DNA of 64,000 nucleotides from Leuctra nigra (Eukaryota > Arthropoda > Insecta > Plecoptera > Leuctridae): the NCBI GenBank assembly GCA_934045905.1, contig OW203763.1:40206724-40270723 (forward strand). The letters run 5' to 3'. The notes below the pieces were generated by a model. It was given only the letters and a program-made list of their open reading frames with translations. It was not told where the DNA came from and made no database searches. Position 1 is the stretch's first letter, and the number at the start of each line of letters is the position of its first letter. Below are positions 1 to 10,019 of the stretch, one piece after another. Position numbers and translations under genes: made by a program.

Positions 1-54
1 TCATACTCGATCTCGTCACGCGTCAGTCGTGTGTAATCCATTTTCAAAATTTCG

Positions 55-72
55 GTCCCACGTCGGGCGCCA
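55..72 (-). other. Retroelement primer-binding site, tRNA-Lys-like
   Basis: Read on the minus strand these 18 bases are TGGCGCCCGACGTGGGAC, which would pair with the 3' end of a tRNA-Lys (CCA plus acceptor and T-arm). This is the typical minus-strand primer site lying just inside the 5' LTR of Gypsy- and Pao-type retroelements. Only 54 bases of the presumed internal region lie inside the window, so no gag reading frame can be judged. Confidence 0.5.
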
Positions 73-840
73 GTTATAACGTTTGCCCCTTCTTAACGGT
101 GGAATGGGGTGGGTGGGGGAACGCTGGCGGACGGGGATGGGCGCCACGTGCTTCTGGGGTACGAGGAAGCACGAAGCTCGTAAACAAAACACCTTGAACA
201 CAATCACACTTGAACAATACTTCTAATAACTCTTAATCCCACAGCACAAGTCGTCGTAAGACAGTCCGACAAATAATAATGATCAACACTCTTTCTCTGT
301 ACAAAAAATCAGTTGCCTGCGTCGGCTTCTAGAAACGTCTCTCTAACAACACACAACACAACCAGTTCCGTCGCTGGCCGGTCAACAACTCCCGAGCCCC
401 TGCTCGAGCGCGTGAGGGGTTGTATGACCGGTTGACCTCGGGCGGCCGCCCTCCCTCAGTTTACATGTTACAAGTTCTAATGAATGTCATGCCACGATCA
501 GCCAAGACCGTCGTACTGTGTGGTTCACGTGGGGACGCCGTCAATGAGTTCTAATGAATGTCATGCCACGATCAGCCAAGACCGTCGTACTGTGTGGTCC
601 ACGTGGGGACGCCGTTAATGAGTTCTAATGAATGTCATGCCACGATCAGCCAAGACCGTCGTACTGTGTGGTTCACGTGGGGACGCCGTCAATGAGTTCT
701 CTTGAATGTCATGCCACGATCAGCCAAGACCGTCGTACTGTGTGGTTCACGTGGGGACGCCGTCAATGAGTTCTAATCAATGTCATGCCACGATCATCCA
801 AGAAGACCGTCGTACTATGTGTTCCACGTGGGGACATGGG
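73..840 (-). mobile_element. Possible LTR next to the primer-binding site
   Basis: If the primer-binding site at 55-72 is real, the LTR must extend rightwards from about 73. This stretch is much richer in GC than the DNA after 850 and contains the 74-bp array, and tandem enhancer-like repeats in U3 are common in insect LTR elements. No second LTR, clear terminal TG...CA pair or target duplication was found, so the right boundary is a guess based on the composition change. Confidence 0.3.
473..836. repeat. 74-bp tandem array, about 4.9 copies
   Basis: Unit starts fall at 473, 547, 621, 695 and 769, exactly 74 bp apart. Each unit begins AGTTCTAATGAATGTCATGC and contains one CACGTG palindrome within the string TTCACGTGGGGAC. 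Copies differ by only one to three bases, except the last, which has a small insertion and loses its final part. The low divergence implies recent expansion or homogenisation. Confidence 0.95.
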
Positions 841-849
841 CGTGCGCAT

Positions 850-1500
850 TAAAATTTTCAAATAATTATTAATATTTTACACTCTTTGTTCTTTAATAAT
901 ACATTCTACTTAAAAGTCTAGTCGTGAATATCGATTCTCCTCAATCATTCCCAAATATCGTTCTAATCATTGAGCCGTGGCAGAACAGTGGAAGTATGCA
1001 CTTTAATATGTAACTGCAACTAACAAGCATGAAGGTAAATCGTAACATAATATTTTAGAGTGTATCTTTTTTTTGAAATACATTGTATGCAGGGTATCTA
1101 TCGAGATATGAATGCTAATGGTTTCGAGCCACGACCTCTGGCGCCTATAGACATCATTCATAGTCGCGACACTGCATATTAACGCCGAGTAATAGAAACC
1201 TTTACTTATATTCTAATTTAATACTTGCATACCTGCGGTGCTACGATCTTTCGAGCAATGAGTCATAACCTGATACCAACAAATTGCCTTTGGGGATGTG
1301 CATAAAGGACTTCATGCTAAAAATTGGTTTATTTTTAATCACATGAATATGTTTTTCATTGTCAAACCAAAGTGTTTCCCAAATCAAATGGTATCCAAGT
1401 AATAGATGACAGTTCCCCGACCATAAGAGTCAATAGTTTATTTTACTCCAAATTTGTAAACTCTATCAAGAAGTACTGTTATATATCCGCGATTACTTAA
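850..1500. other. AT-rich spacer, no gene seen
   Basis: No reading frame, RNA gene or repeat structure stands out here. Composition switches abruptly from the GC-rich 1-840 block to AT-rich DNA. Confidence 0.6.
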
Positions 1501-1501
1501 T

Positions 1502-2645
1502 ATCTGTACCTTTGAGGTAGAAGGTTGTAGTAAGTCAATTTACTTGATTCTTGTGGTGGGATCAAAAACCAGTAATTCTGTCTTCATCCAATCATAGACA
1601 TTTATACGACATTTATACTCACTGCGTTCGAGATATGCATCTACGGGTTGGAGAGGCGTACCCAAGGTGGTTCCTAGGCCGTGACGTCATGCTAAGCAAT
1701 AGCAGCCATGTTGCGGTATTGTTTGAAGGATTGGCAATCTGCCATGATGTCTACCACGTTTTGACGCACTGACAGAATGTAAACAAATAGTAAGTACCGC
1801 AACATGGCTGCCGCATAGAGGTCGACTCTTATGGCACTTTCTCTGTGTGTTTTTTTTTTGTCGGCACTGCCGAGATCAAACCGCTCAAGCAATCGATCTG
1901 AAATTTTGTACACATACTAACGTACTCTATGCGGTCCCTGGGATCGTTTTTGAACGGGCTCCCGTGATTGGGCTCCCGAGATCCGTGTAGAGGATCTCGA
2001 ACGCAGTGAGTATAAATGTCTATGATCCAATCATATTTGTAATAGAGACATGAGTCATTGTGTAAGAGAATACTTCAATATAATTGTATTTTGTTGACAT
2101 GATTAAAATGGCAATTAATAGAGATTGATTACATCGTTCCGAAGTGTGCAACGCAAAAGTGAGAAGCTTTACTTCCGGCCATCTCTGAGTACTAATCTAG
2201 TTTCAAAGCTGGGAAATCAATTATCATCGCCGCAGTCAGTGATGATTCAAATGATTCATGTTACTACATAACTTCTGCTACCATGCGAACACATTGCCAG
2301 ACAGTGAGGCTTTGCATTAATGCATGAGATATGAAGTAGGTAAATTACTCTTCTCAGCAAGCGAGAAAACAGTAGACATAATAAAAACCAGAGTTTATAA
2401 GATGACGCATGCATTATGAGTTCAAAGTGAGGTGACTAACATGTCTCTACTTCATAGGTAGAAGGGCGGAAGTCCGTTTTCTTGATTTTCCGTTGCGCAC
2501 TTTTGAATTGTTTTATCAACTGCCATTTGACTGATGTCAGCAAATGATGACAATTGGAAGTGCTTGATTACATCATTTTAATAGTATATGCATCGCAAAG
2601 TTGAGAAAATGGTCTTCCGACCTTCTACCTCTGAGGTACAGAAAT
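1502..2645. mobile_element. Composite terminal-inverted-repeat element
   Basis: The left edge ATCTGTACCTTTGAGGTAGA is answered by an inverted copy ending near 2645 (CCTTCTACCTCTGAGGTACAG). The sub-terminal block near 2050-2180 recurs at 2520-2645 and again at 39836-39990 in a UPF2 intron, where it ends with a similar CTGAGGTTCAGA, so this is a dispersed family. A second element is nested at 1588-2036. Confidence 0.65.
1588..2036. mobile_element. Nested inverted-repeat element
   Basis: The start (AATCATAGACATTTATAC ... CTCACTGCGTTCGAGAT) reappears inverted at 1995-2036. Inside, AGCAGCCATGTTGCGGTA (about 1700) and its complement (about 1796) form another inverted pair. The segment 1828-1960 resembles the family at 51640-51790 (shared GGCACTTTCTCTGTGTGT and CAATCGATCTGAAATTTTG-like strings). 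Confidence 0.6.
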
Positions 2646-2754
2646 GTTTCAAAGAACACAACTTCCACATCTATCTTGAACGAAACGATCACAATCTCAA
2701 AAACATTGGTTCGTAGGTTGAGTCTTCCTCATGTCTCATCCAGACATGTCCAGA

Positions 2755-2876
2755 ACGTTCATGTAGTGGCCGGCTCTCTATACTATCGACCGTCCCTGAA
2801 CCAGAGCTCTTCCCGTTTACTTCTACACGTAAAGCTGTGCGAATAGGTGGTGCCTGAGAACTTGATCGCATTCATC
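2755..2876 (+). promoter_or_regulatory. Promoter-proximal / 5' UTR block of small gene A
   Basis: GTAGTGGCCGGCTCTCTATA at about 2764 closely matches GTAGTGGCCGTCTTTCTACG at about 7562, upstream of gene B. The last 20 bases before each start codon are near-identical (ACTT[G/C]ATCGCATTCATCATG). Conservation of this block in both copies marks it as transcribed leader or core promoter. No obvious TATA box was recognised. Confidence 0.5.
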
Positions 2877-5664
2877 ATGGTTTGGAGCTTCAGTCTAGTC
2901 AAAGTAAGTTTTAAATATGCAATATGAAGGGTACAGGGAAAGAACGATATGAGTCACATTTGGATGAATCTGAGATAAACAAAGGTTTATGTTGAAACTT
3001 GTGTCTATCTTCCATACAAATCGATACTTCAAATACTTCAATTAAGCTCTACGTAGTCAAGGAAATGTTACTATCACCAAATATATATTTCAAATAATCG
3101 AGCGATCGTCTCCTTTTTGTTTTTTTTTTACCACCGACTGATGTTTCTTTAGGCCCAATTTTTCCAATTTTTCAAAAATTCGGTGATTGGTTCAAATTTA
3201 AAACATAATCTTCTGATTGGTTGATCCGATTATTTTCGGATTTAACGATCTTACTTGGGCTGAAAGTGATATTTGCAGACTTATTTTAAGTGTTTTTTAA
3301 AATAGCTGTCAAAAGAGATTGAGCGAAAAGTAAAAATGTCATGATACGAGTCATGATATGATATCTGTAATTCAATTGTTCCAGGGTGTATTACATGGTA
3401 CTATTAAGAATAAGTACTCAAAATGTTTTCCATGGGATAAGGGGTTGGGAGGGGAGGAGGGCGCACCCACCACCCTGCGGGGCGTTATATTTGGGTTTTG
3501 GACACTTTAAAATCAAGTTTGAGACGTAATGAGGTGAATTTGTTCAAAAATTCAATATTTTTAAAATTGTACAATTTGGGGTGGTGGGGGGAACCTTGCC
3601 CCGCAGGGCATTTTTTGGTTTTGTGACACTCTGAAATTAATTTTGTTGAGTTTTTAGTTTTCAGTTTCATCATGTAAACTAAAAACTCAACAAAAATTTT
3701 ATGTTTTCCTGACATCCAGGGGGGGGGGGGGGGCAAGGGGAGAGTGCTTTCCCCCCACCCCCTGGGGACACCCATGGTTGTGCGTATCGGTGCTCGCTCG
3801 TTAACGCCTTATTTTACACTGATCGTTTTCCTAGTATATAATATAGATTTTTCATCCAACTCTAGAGTAATAAAAGTACACCTCAAGCTGTTTTTAGCAG
3901 GTAAACGATCTTAACGAGTGATATTACACCTGTGCCCCCTTATGAAAATTGTCTATGTAAAGACAACATAATATCATATTTACTAAATATCGCTATAACT
4001 TTTGAACAAATCAAATTATGAAAAATTTTAAAAATATTATTAGCATTGCTAATATTTGATTCAACTTTAGCAATAAAACACCTCCAATCTCGTATCAAAG
4101 CTTAGAAAATAGGAACATTTCAGCCTTGATTCGAGTTGTGCACAAATATTGTCTTTATAGATTGGTGTTGTTTTATTCCTATAAGTTCAACTCGAAAATT
4201 TACATTTTTACATTTAAATGTACATTTTGAACTTATCATAATTTGAATGAGCCAAAAGTTATGACGATATTTACTAAATATTATAACCATATAATATTTA
4301 TCTTCGAGTGCAGCCGACTTTAAGGGGATTCTATGAAGTGTATTATATTTCAATTTTAGAGCAAATATAGAAAGAAGATGTTCGTAGTCATAGTAGACAG
4401 TAGACGCATTTTGCAAAGTCAACAAATTATCCGGGACGATCCAAACGGGCAAAATACGATTCATACGAACTGAATTACCTTTCAACATAGAGAGCTGAAA
4501 CTTGGCATGAATATTCTTGATGCATATACGAAAGGAACGACTATGCCCTTTTAGATATTGCAATATTTCTCAAATTAAATCGGTACGTACCGGATTTTTC
4601 ATCGAGACACCTCTCATTTTGTATTGCCTGTGGCCAGGGTACAAATATAGTAATTTCAAAAATTCGTGCGCGTTTTTTCGCCTATTCATAACAAAAACAT
4701 TGAACCTTCTTGCAAGTCTCTAGAGTCTAGAAAAATAATTTCGGTCGCTGGAGTTGTTTGAAAACAGCAATATTTAGTCAAACAATTTTCGGGACCAAAA
4801 TATTGAAGGCGAAAAAGATCAAGTAGGTTGTAGAATCACTTATAGAATGAGGAAAATACATTTTCTTCCTCTTATGTGCAAAAGTTTAAAGCTGAAGTCC
4901 CTCTCTGAATTCTTTCTTTGTCTTAACTCTTTTTCCAAGCTTATTCTTACAACCTGTATAGGTTGTATTCTTACAACCTACAACCTTACAACCTTAAACT
5001 GATATGGAGAAACTCCATTGTATAGAACTAGACATTCAAATAACTTGCCGGTATCTAGATGTAAAACAAAATTTGGAAACAATACCCTATTTTCGAAAGG
5101 CTTGAAATTGTATAATCGCATCCCAGAGATAATAAGAAATGAAAAGAGTACAGACAAATTTAGAGAGAAGTGCGTTGAGGTAATAAAAAAAGGAAATTGG
5201 CTTTCAGACCCGCTAGCAAATTAAATGTAGGCTTTTGGGATAGGCCCTAAGCCAAGGTTTTTGGATTAGGTGAAATTGTTCATCTCTTATTTATCTCTTA
5301 ATTGTGTTATAATTGTTAAAATTAATTATTTGACAAAAACCTTATAATAATGAGTGTATACCTATGTAAACATGTAAAAATAGCTAAAATAGCTAAATAA
5401 AGAAATACTACTACTTTTTTTCAGATGGTCTCCTTCGCAAACATAGTCACGTTCCTGTCGATGAGCTACATCGTGGTGCCAGCTGCCATTGGGGATCAAA
5501 CGATTTTCGAACGACTGACGGGAGTTCCTGGAAAAGCCACAATCACTCGCGTAAAGAGTAGTGCAGACGCATCTATGATCGCCACGCATGATACCATTGA
5601 AATACGATTACCTCCACCCAAGCCTCTACCAATCGTCCTGAACACTAAGCCCATGGAAGCATAA
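2877..5664 (+). CDS. Small unrecognised protein A, two exons
   Basis: Coding exon 1 is 2877-2903 (MVWSFSLVK) followed by donor GTAAGT. Exon 2 is 5425-5664, preceded by acceptor TTTTTTTCAG. The junction is phase 0 and the product is about 88 residues. Residues 8-28 form a hydrophobic stretch (signal peptide or membrane anchor), followed by DQTIFERLTGVPGKA and a proline-rich RLPPPKPLP near the end. No family was recognised. The gene model rests on the paralogue at 7691-9025, which has the same exon layout, the same splice phase, an in-frame ATG at the start of exon 2, and a similar TIF[E/D]R...G.A core with a proline cluster. A start at the exon 2 ATG (79 residues) is possible but would not explain the conserved in-frame exon 1. 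The 2.5-kb intron is filled by repeats. Confidence 0.6.
3410..3780. repeat. GCCCCGCAGGGC-type minisatellite block
   Basis: Two or three degenerate units of about 110 bp carry a GC palindrome (CCCTGCGGGGCG; GCCCCGCAGGGC) followed by a T-rich segment and a GGACACTTTAAAATC / TGACACTCTGAAATT string, then a G17 run at 3719. The same motif order is seen at 7885-8225 and 26625-26790. The open frame on the minus strand here is a by-product of the low-complexity repeat. Confidence 0.7.
3781..4995. other. Intronic repeat-rich DNA, no gene supported
   Basis: It begins with GCTCGCTCGTTAACGCC, the end signature of the family also seen at 51624-52560 and 57885-57920. Segments around 3975-4060 and 4240-4290 share AAATATCGCTATAACTTTTG-like strings in opposite orientation, suggesting another inverted-repeat element. 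A 147-codon minus-strand frame at 4120-4563 shows no recognisable domain and lies across this structure. Confidence 0.5.
5000..5412 (+). mobile_element. 5'-truncated LINE, reverse-transcriptase C-terminal tail
   Basis: Positions 5018-5221 read YRTRHSNNLPVSRCKTKFG ... GLKLYNRIPEIIRN ..., the conserved C-terminal signature of Jockey/CR1-type ORF2 proteins (RTRH...G.KLYN.LP..I). It is followed by about 190 bp of 3' UTR ending in AATAAAGAAATACTACTAC. Catalytic domains are absent, so this is a dead 5'-truncated copy. It ends about 12 bp before the splice acceptor of gene A exon 2. Confidence 0.75.
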
Positions 5665-5783
5665 CACTAAATATACTAAGGAGAGTTGTGTTCAAAGTAC
5701 ATGATAATGAGGGTTGGAAAGAGCATAAAGTAAATACCTAATTAGTAATTACATAGGTATTTACTAATTACCTATTATATTAC

Positions 5784-6228
5784 CAGTGCTCGAAGTGGGA
5801 ATTAAATAGTGGCGGTATGGTCACATAGAATACCACGTGTTGGGGGGGGGGGGGGGGGGGGGGGGGTACGATATTAGGTGAGGGTACAGAATTACACTGA
5901 CAACAATTTTCACGTCATTAGTTAGATAATTAGATTAGTCTTCTACCTTGATGAAACAACAACATTAAATAATGCATTTTACCTTATATCTGAGTTTTGT
6001 ACAACGCAATTACGAAGATTTTCAAAGTTCATAGATATGCTTGGAATAAGCAGTCAAAAGAAAGCCATGAAATACAAGTACCTAAATTAGAATATAAAAT
6101 TACGTACATTTACAAGAATATTGATTTTAAGCATTCCTTTTTTTTCTGAGAAGTAACGGTATGAAATCAAATGTGTAAAGAAGTGCCGGTATGCCATAAC
6201 GTCCCATACCGGCCCACTTCGAGCACTG
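5784..6228. mobile_element. Non-autonomous hAT element, TIR CAGTGCTCGAAGTGGG
   Basis: Termini CAGTGCTCGAAGTGGG and CCCACTTCGAGCACTG are perfect inverted repeats. The 8 bp before (TATATTAC) and after (TCTATTAC) differ at one position, as expected for a hAT target duplication. It carries no coding sequence and contains a run of 25 G at 5842-5866. It lies in the 3' flank of gene A and has no counterpart after gene B, so it arrived after the duplication. Confidence 0.85.
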
Positions 6229-6828
6229 TCTATTACTAAAATTACTGTTTGTATCATTTTGAACAATAGATGTTTTTCGATTTTAGTAGAACACCATGTT
6301 ATTATATTATTAGGCTATATGAACCCAGAACACAATTCCATACAAATTAAAAATGTTTTTAATTGCTACACAAATTATATTTAATGTAAGATGAAACCAA
6401 CATAATACCTTATAACACCTCACAACATAATAATGCAAAAGTAATTGCAATTATATAATTTGCGTACAATAACCCACTATCAATGTATGCGAACAGTGAA
6501 CTTGAACACATATTTTATAACAATAGATTATTAGCAAAGACATAGCATTAGCATTGCATTAGTAATAAAGAAAAACATAGTTCCCTAATATACTATCAAG
6601 GATTATTTTTAATATACTTTCTGAATTAATGGTCTATCTCTATTAGGAAAAAAAGCTTTTCGAATGAGCTTAATTTTATGAATTTAAAATAGATGTAAGC
6701 AATGAATCTGTTATATATTATAATTATATATATACCTACATAACTATTAAAAGCATTTTATATTTTAATTGCATCATTCCACTTATTAAATAGGCATAAC
6801 CAATCAATACCAACAGATCATTACACCA

Positions 6829-7202
6829 GTGGCGGTTCTAGGGGTTCCAAATTGAGGAGGCAAGCAGTTTTAATTTGCAAAACAATAAGTGATTGTCAAG
6901 GGAAACGTATTTGCTTACGAATACAATGGGGGATTTGGGGGGAGCTCAATACAATGCGGGTCCGGGGCTCATAGCCCCGGGAAAATTTTGATAGTTAGAA
7001 ATGAATATGGTGCCTTTCTACGCGTTTGTACACAATATTAAGCCAATTTTTACTCACTAATTTTTTATTTCCTTGTCAATTAATTTATAACAGATACAAT
7101 GTATTCCCCCCCCCCCCCCCCTTTGGCCCTTTTTCCTGAAAGTTGGGGGAGCATCGCAATCCCCCCCCCCCCCCCGTGATGAAAGTAGTTCCTACACGCC
7201 TG
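6829..7202. mobile_element. Probable hAT-like remnants with GC module
   Basis: A CAGTGGCGGTTCTAGGGG terminus starts at about 6830, and a GAAAGTAGTTCCTACACGCCTG terminus ends at 7202. The latter is the inverse of CAGGCGCGTAGGAACAACTTTC at 7859. The edges do not match each other and no target duplication was found, so these may be two overlapping or truncated insertions. The GC-rich CCCGGGGC module (reverse orientation) lies at about 6930-6990. Runs of C at 7109 and 7161. Confidence 0.45.
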
Positions 7203-7554
7203 GAGTGTCTCTACTGATCGAACATTGCAGCTGTGATATCATGCAAGTAATGCAAGGCAAGTACATCTGATTCACTTGCAAACGTACTGATAGATCACAA
7301 TCGCCTCCTTCCCATCTTCCCATCACCTATTCTCATTATCAACATTCCAATTCCGTCAACATTTTACTGATCGGTCGTTATTAACATAGTTGCAGATCAG
7401 TGCGACGCTAACACCAGTAAAATAACAAAATAAAATCAGAAGAGTGGGCCTCATTTCATATTTTTGTTCTTTAAATATTTTTTATGTATTTTGTCATAAT
7501 AGTTAGATATTGTACTTGTGACCATTTGACGTTCAAATAGGATTTCTGTGTTGA

Positions 7555-7690
7555 TGTAGTTGTAGTGGCCGTCTTTCTACGCTATTGACGTGCACCGACG
7601 CCATCATTGCAGAATGCACTTACTTCAAGACGAAACTCCGTACGAGACTGTTGTGCTTTTGCTCGTGCTTGAAACTTCATCGCATTCATC
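7555..7690 (+). promoter_or_regulatory. Promoter-proximal / 5' UTR block of small gene B
   Basis: Counterpart of 2755-2876. GTAGTGGCCGTCTTTCTACG at about 7562 and the sequence immediately before the ATG (ACTTCATCGCATTCATCATG) are conserved between the two gene copies, while the middle of the leader has diverged. Confidence 0.5.
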
Positions 7691-9025
7691 ATGAGCTACT
7701 GGTGGCGCTTGAGCAATCATACCCTGGACAAAGTAAGTTCTACACATTCTCCATCACAATCAAATGCAATTCGATACCTACTCCATGCGATAGAACAATG
7801 CTAATCGTAAACACCATTCCCACTGATTTCGTTCTGAGCTTTATGTAGTTTTGGTGGACAGGCGCGTAGGAACAACTTTCATTCTGGGGAAGGGGGGATT
7901 GCGACACCAGGAGGGAAGGGAGGGGGGGGGGGAAAGCCCCGCAGGCAGTTTTTTTAGAATTTAAACAATCTAAGTGATTCTGGTAGTCTAAAATGCACAA
8001 ACTGAAGCAAAGAACCTTCCAATAGTTGCCCTGCAGGGCGTTGTTTCAAATATAAGCAATTTAAAAGTGCTTCTGGGATGCTGAACTGGTCAAATAACTT
8101 ACTATCCCCTATTGTTGCTCCGCAGGGCGGTTTTTTAGAATTTAAACAATTATTAGTGATTCTGGGACGTTAAACTTAATTTTGTATAGTGAGTGGTGGG
8201 TCACACTGCTCGAGGGGGGGGGGGATCCCTCCTGATTGGGGAATTTTTATGTTTAAAAATACTTTTTCAAAAGTTCTGCTCCCCGAGAAATAGTGTTGTT
8301 TGAAAAGTACAATTTCCTTTTTATTTTACCAATGAAATCAAAAGTTAAGGTTCGCTTAAAAATCAGTTAAAATGGAGCGACGAAATGGAATTTAGCAAAA
8401 TTCGGGGAATGCAATTATTATAGACTATAGAGCATCTTTACCGTTTTAAATATTCACCCATCGTTGGAGGCCGCAAGATACATATTGGTTATGTATTATT
8501 ATTATTGTTACTATTTATTACTACTATTATGGTTATTATATACGCTAACATTTTAGCGTATATTTTACCATTATACCATTAATGGCTATTTATTAGGTAC
8601 ACTATTTACTATTTACATTTATTATTTTTATTTGAGCAATTTTAGCAATATAGCAATTTTAGCAATTTAGCAAAACAATTTTAGCAATTTTAGCAATTTT
8701 AGTCTCCTATTACCAAGCTATTTTTCGTGTCAATTTTCAGATGCTCGTCTCTGCTCACCTATTGACCGCTGTCTCGTGGACCGTGATCGTGGGATTGGTG
8801 TTCCGACGAGATGCGTCAAGTTTCACGATCTTCGACCGGCCGGTTGGTTCGGGACAAGCGATCGTGATCCCGTGGCCGCCGCAACCCGTCCCCAACGAAG
8901 ACACCAAGCAAGCTAAGGGGACACTCCGTCACCGCGGAGTCGAGATACAGTACTACATGGCCACCTTCCCCGACATCGCTAAGACCATGGAGTATAAGTA
9001 TAACTACGGCAAAGATACCAAATGA
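7691..9025 (+). CDS. Small unrecognised protein B, paralogue of A
   Basis: Coding exon 1 is 7691-7732 (MSYWWRLSNHTLDK) with donor GTAAGT. Exon 2 is 8741-9025 with acceptor CAATTTTCAG. Phase 0, about 108 residues. Residues 15-34 are hydrophobic (LLTAVSWTVIVGLVF) and followed by RRD, resembling a signal anchor or single membrane segment. The core SSFTIFDRPVGSGQAIVI and WPPQPVP aligns with gene A. The basic, tyrosine-rich C-terminus (EYKYNYGKDTK) has no equivalent in A, which is shorter. Function unknown and no domain recognised. Duplicated promoter-proximal DNA suggests both are expressed genes, but neither RNA nor protein support can be seen here. Confidence 0.62.
7857..8225. repeat. GCCCTGCAGGGC minisatellite within a hAT-like fragment
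   Basis: It opens with CAGGCGCGTAGGAACAACTT, a hAT-like terminus also found inverted at 7180-7202. Then come three units of about 85-110 bp, each with a GC palindrome (GCCCCGCAGGC, GCCCTGCAGGGC, GCTCCGCAGGGC) followed by TTTTTAGAATTTAAACAAT and AGTGATTCTGGGA. Located in the gene B intron. Confidence 0.7.
8478..8705. repeat. Low-complexity ATT and TTTTAGCAA repeats
   Basis: 8480-8535 is an imperfect (TTA)n tract. 8632-8705 repeats AGCAATTTT about seven times. The block ends 35 bp before the gene B exon 2 acceptor and may extend its polypyrimidine-like context. Confidence 0.8.
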
Positions 9026-10019
9026 AGTATTGATGGCTGCGTTCAAGAGTACATTGTTATGAGGTTTCATTTTATGCAAAGAGAAATTCATAACTACAAG
9101 TAGCATTTGATTTTATAGATCTTAGGGACTGTGCATAATGGGCGTCACTCTTTATGAGGGGGAGGGGGGGGGGGGATTATCACAAATATGTGATACTTTT
9201 GATGTAGATAGGGAATATATCATTAAAATTGATGATAAATTGATAACGTGGTTAGGCAAAAGGTACATCTATTTTGGGGTATTGTCTATTTTGTAACGGC
9301 CTCTTAGGTAGGGGGGGGGGGGGGGGGGGGGTAAAAAATACATAATTTTTGTGTGACATCCATTTTACATACCCTCTTTTTGGAATATAATGTTTCAATA
9401 TAGCAAAATAGACCATGCACAAAATTATATATAACATACTCAATTAATTATTGTTAAAAATAAAATAAAACTAATTTGAAAGTTGTAGCCTAGGTATTTC
9501 ATATCAACAATAATTTACATGATACAATTTGCTTATAATAACCGACTATCAATATGGTAAACAGTTGACTTGCATGCACACGTATTTTACAACAATGAAT
9601 AATTATCTATCTGCTGAATTCTCTCAAGAAAAAATAACTCTCATTAATGAAAACAACAGCTCTTTTGAAATTTAATACCTTCCCAAAATAATGAAAATAT
9701 GTTCTAAAATGTATTAATTTTTTATGGTGGAATTGAATAGAAAATATTGAAACTATAGTTTAGAGCTGGGATGTAGTACAGTTTTACCACTCCATGCTTA
9801 ACTAAGGACTATCTCTCTCCAGCTTAGAGGGGGGGGGGGGGGGGGGGGCGGGGGAGATCGGGTAGATGGGGATTGAAATACTAGCTGATAACTATAATTA
9901 TTTTATAAGAGAAATAACAATGAATCTGTGTGTATGTCTTACATTTCTATTAAAAGCATTTTGTATTGTAATTTCACAGTTTTCCTTTTATTACCTACCT
10001 GGTAGTTATTACCAATCAT
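9026..10019. other. 3' flank of gene B
   Basis: No further gene seen. It holds the duplicated 3' sequences described for the tandem unit and long G runs at about 9162, 9311-9331 and 9830-9848. Confidence 0.6.

Larger units (their letters stand above)
2755..6828 (+). repeat. Tandem duplication, unit 1 (gene A)
   Basis: This unit and 7555-10019 share, in order: the promoter-proximal block; the leader and start codon; the donor; exon 2; the 3' flank just after the stop (GTTCAAAGTACATGATAATG against GTTCAAGAGTACATTGTTATG); a block at 6450-6535 matching 9530-9600 (ACT ATCAATRT...AACAGT); and a tail at 6705-6810 matching 9915-10018 (ATTAAAAGCATTTTRTATT, ACCAATCA). Divergence in coding and non-coding DNA shows it is not recent. 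Confidence 0.75.
7555..10019 (+). repeat. Tandem duplication, unit 2 (gene B)
   Basis: Direct-orientation counterpart of 2755-6828, separated from it by repeat DNA at 6829-7554. Both copies end near the string ACCAATCA, where a hAT element has inserted in this copy (at 10020). The shorter length of this unit reflects a smaller intron (about 1.0 kb against 2.5 kb). Confidence 0.75.

Noticed and set aside
4120..4563. 147-codon minus-strand open frame in the gene A intron
   Set aside because: AT-rich, no recognisable motif or splice context, and overlaps a partly inverted repeat; more likely chance.
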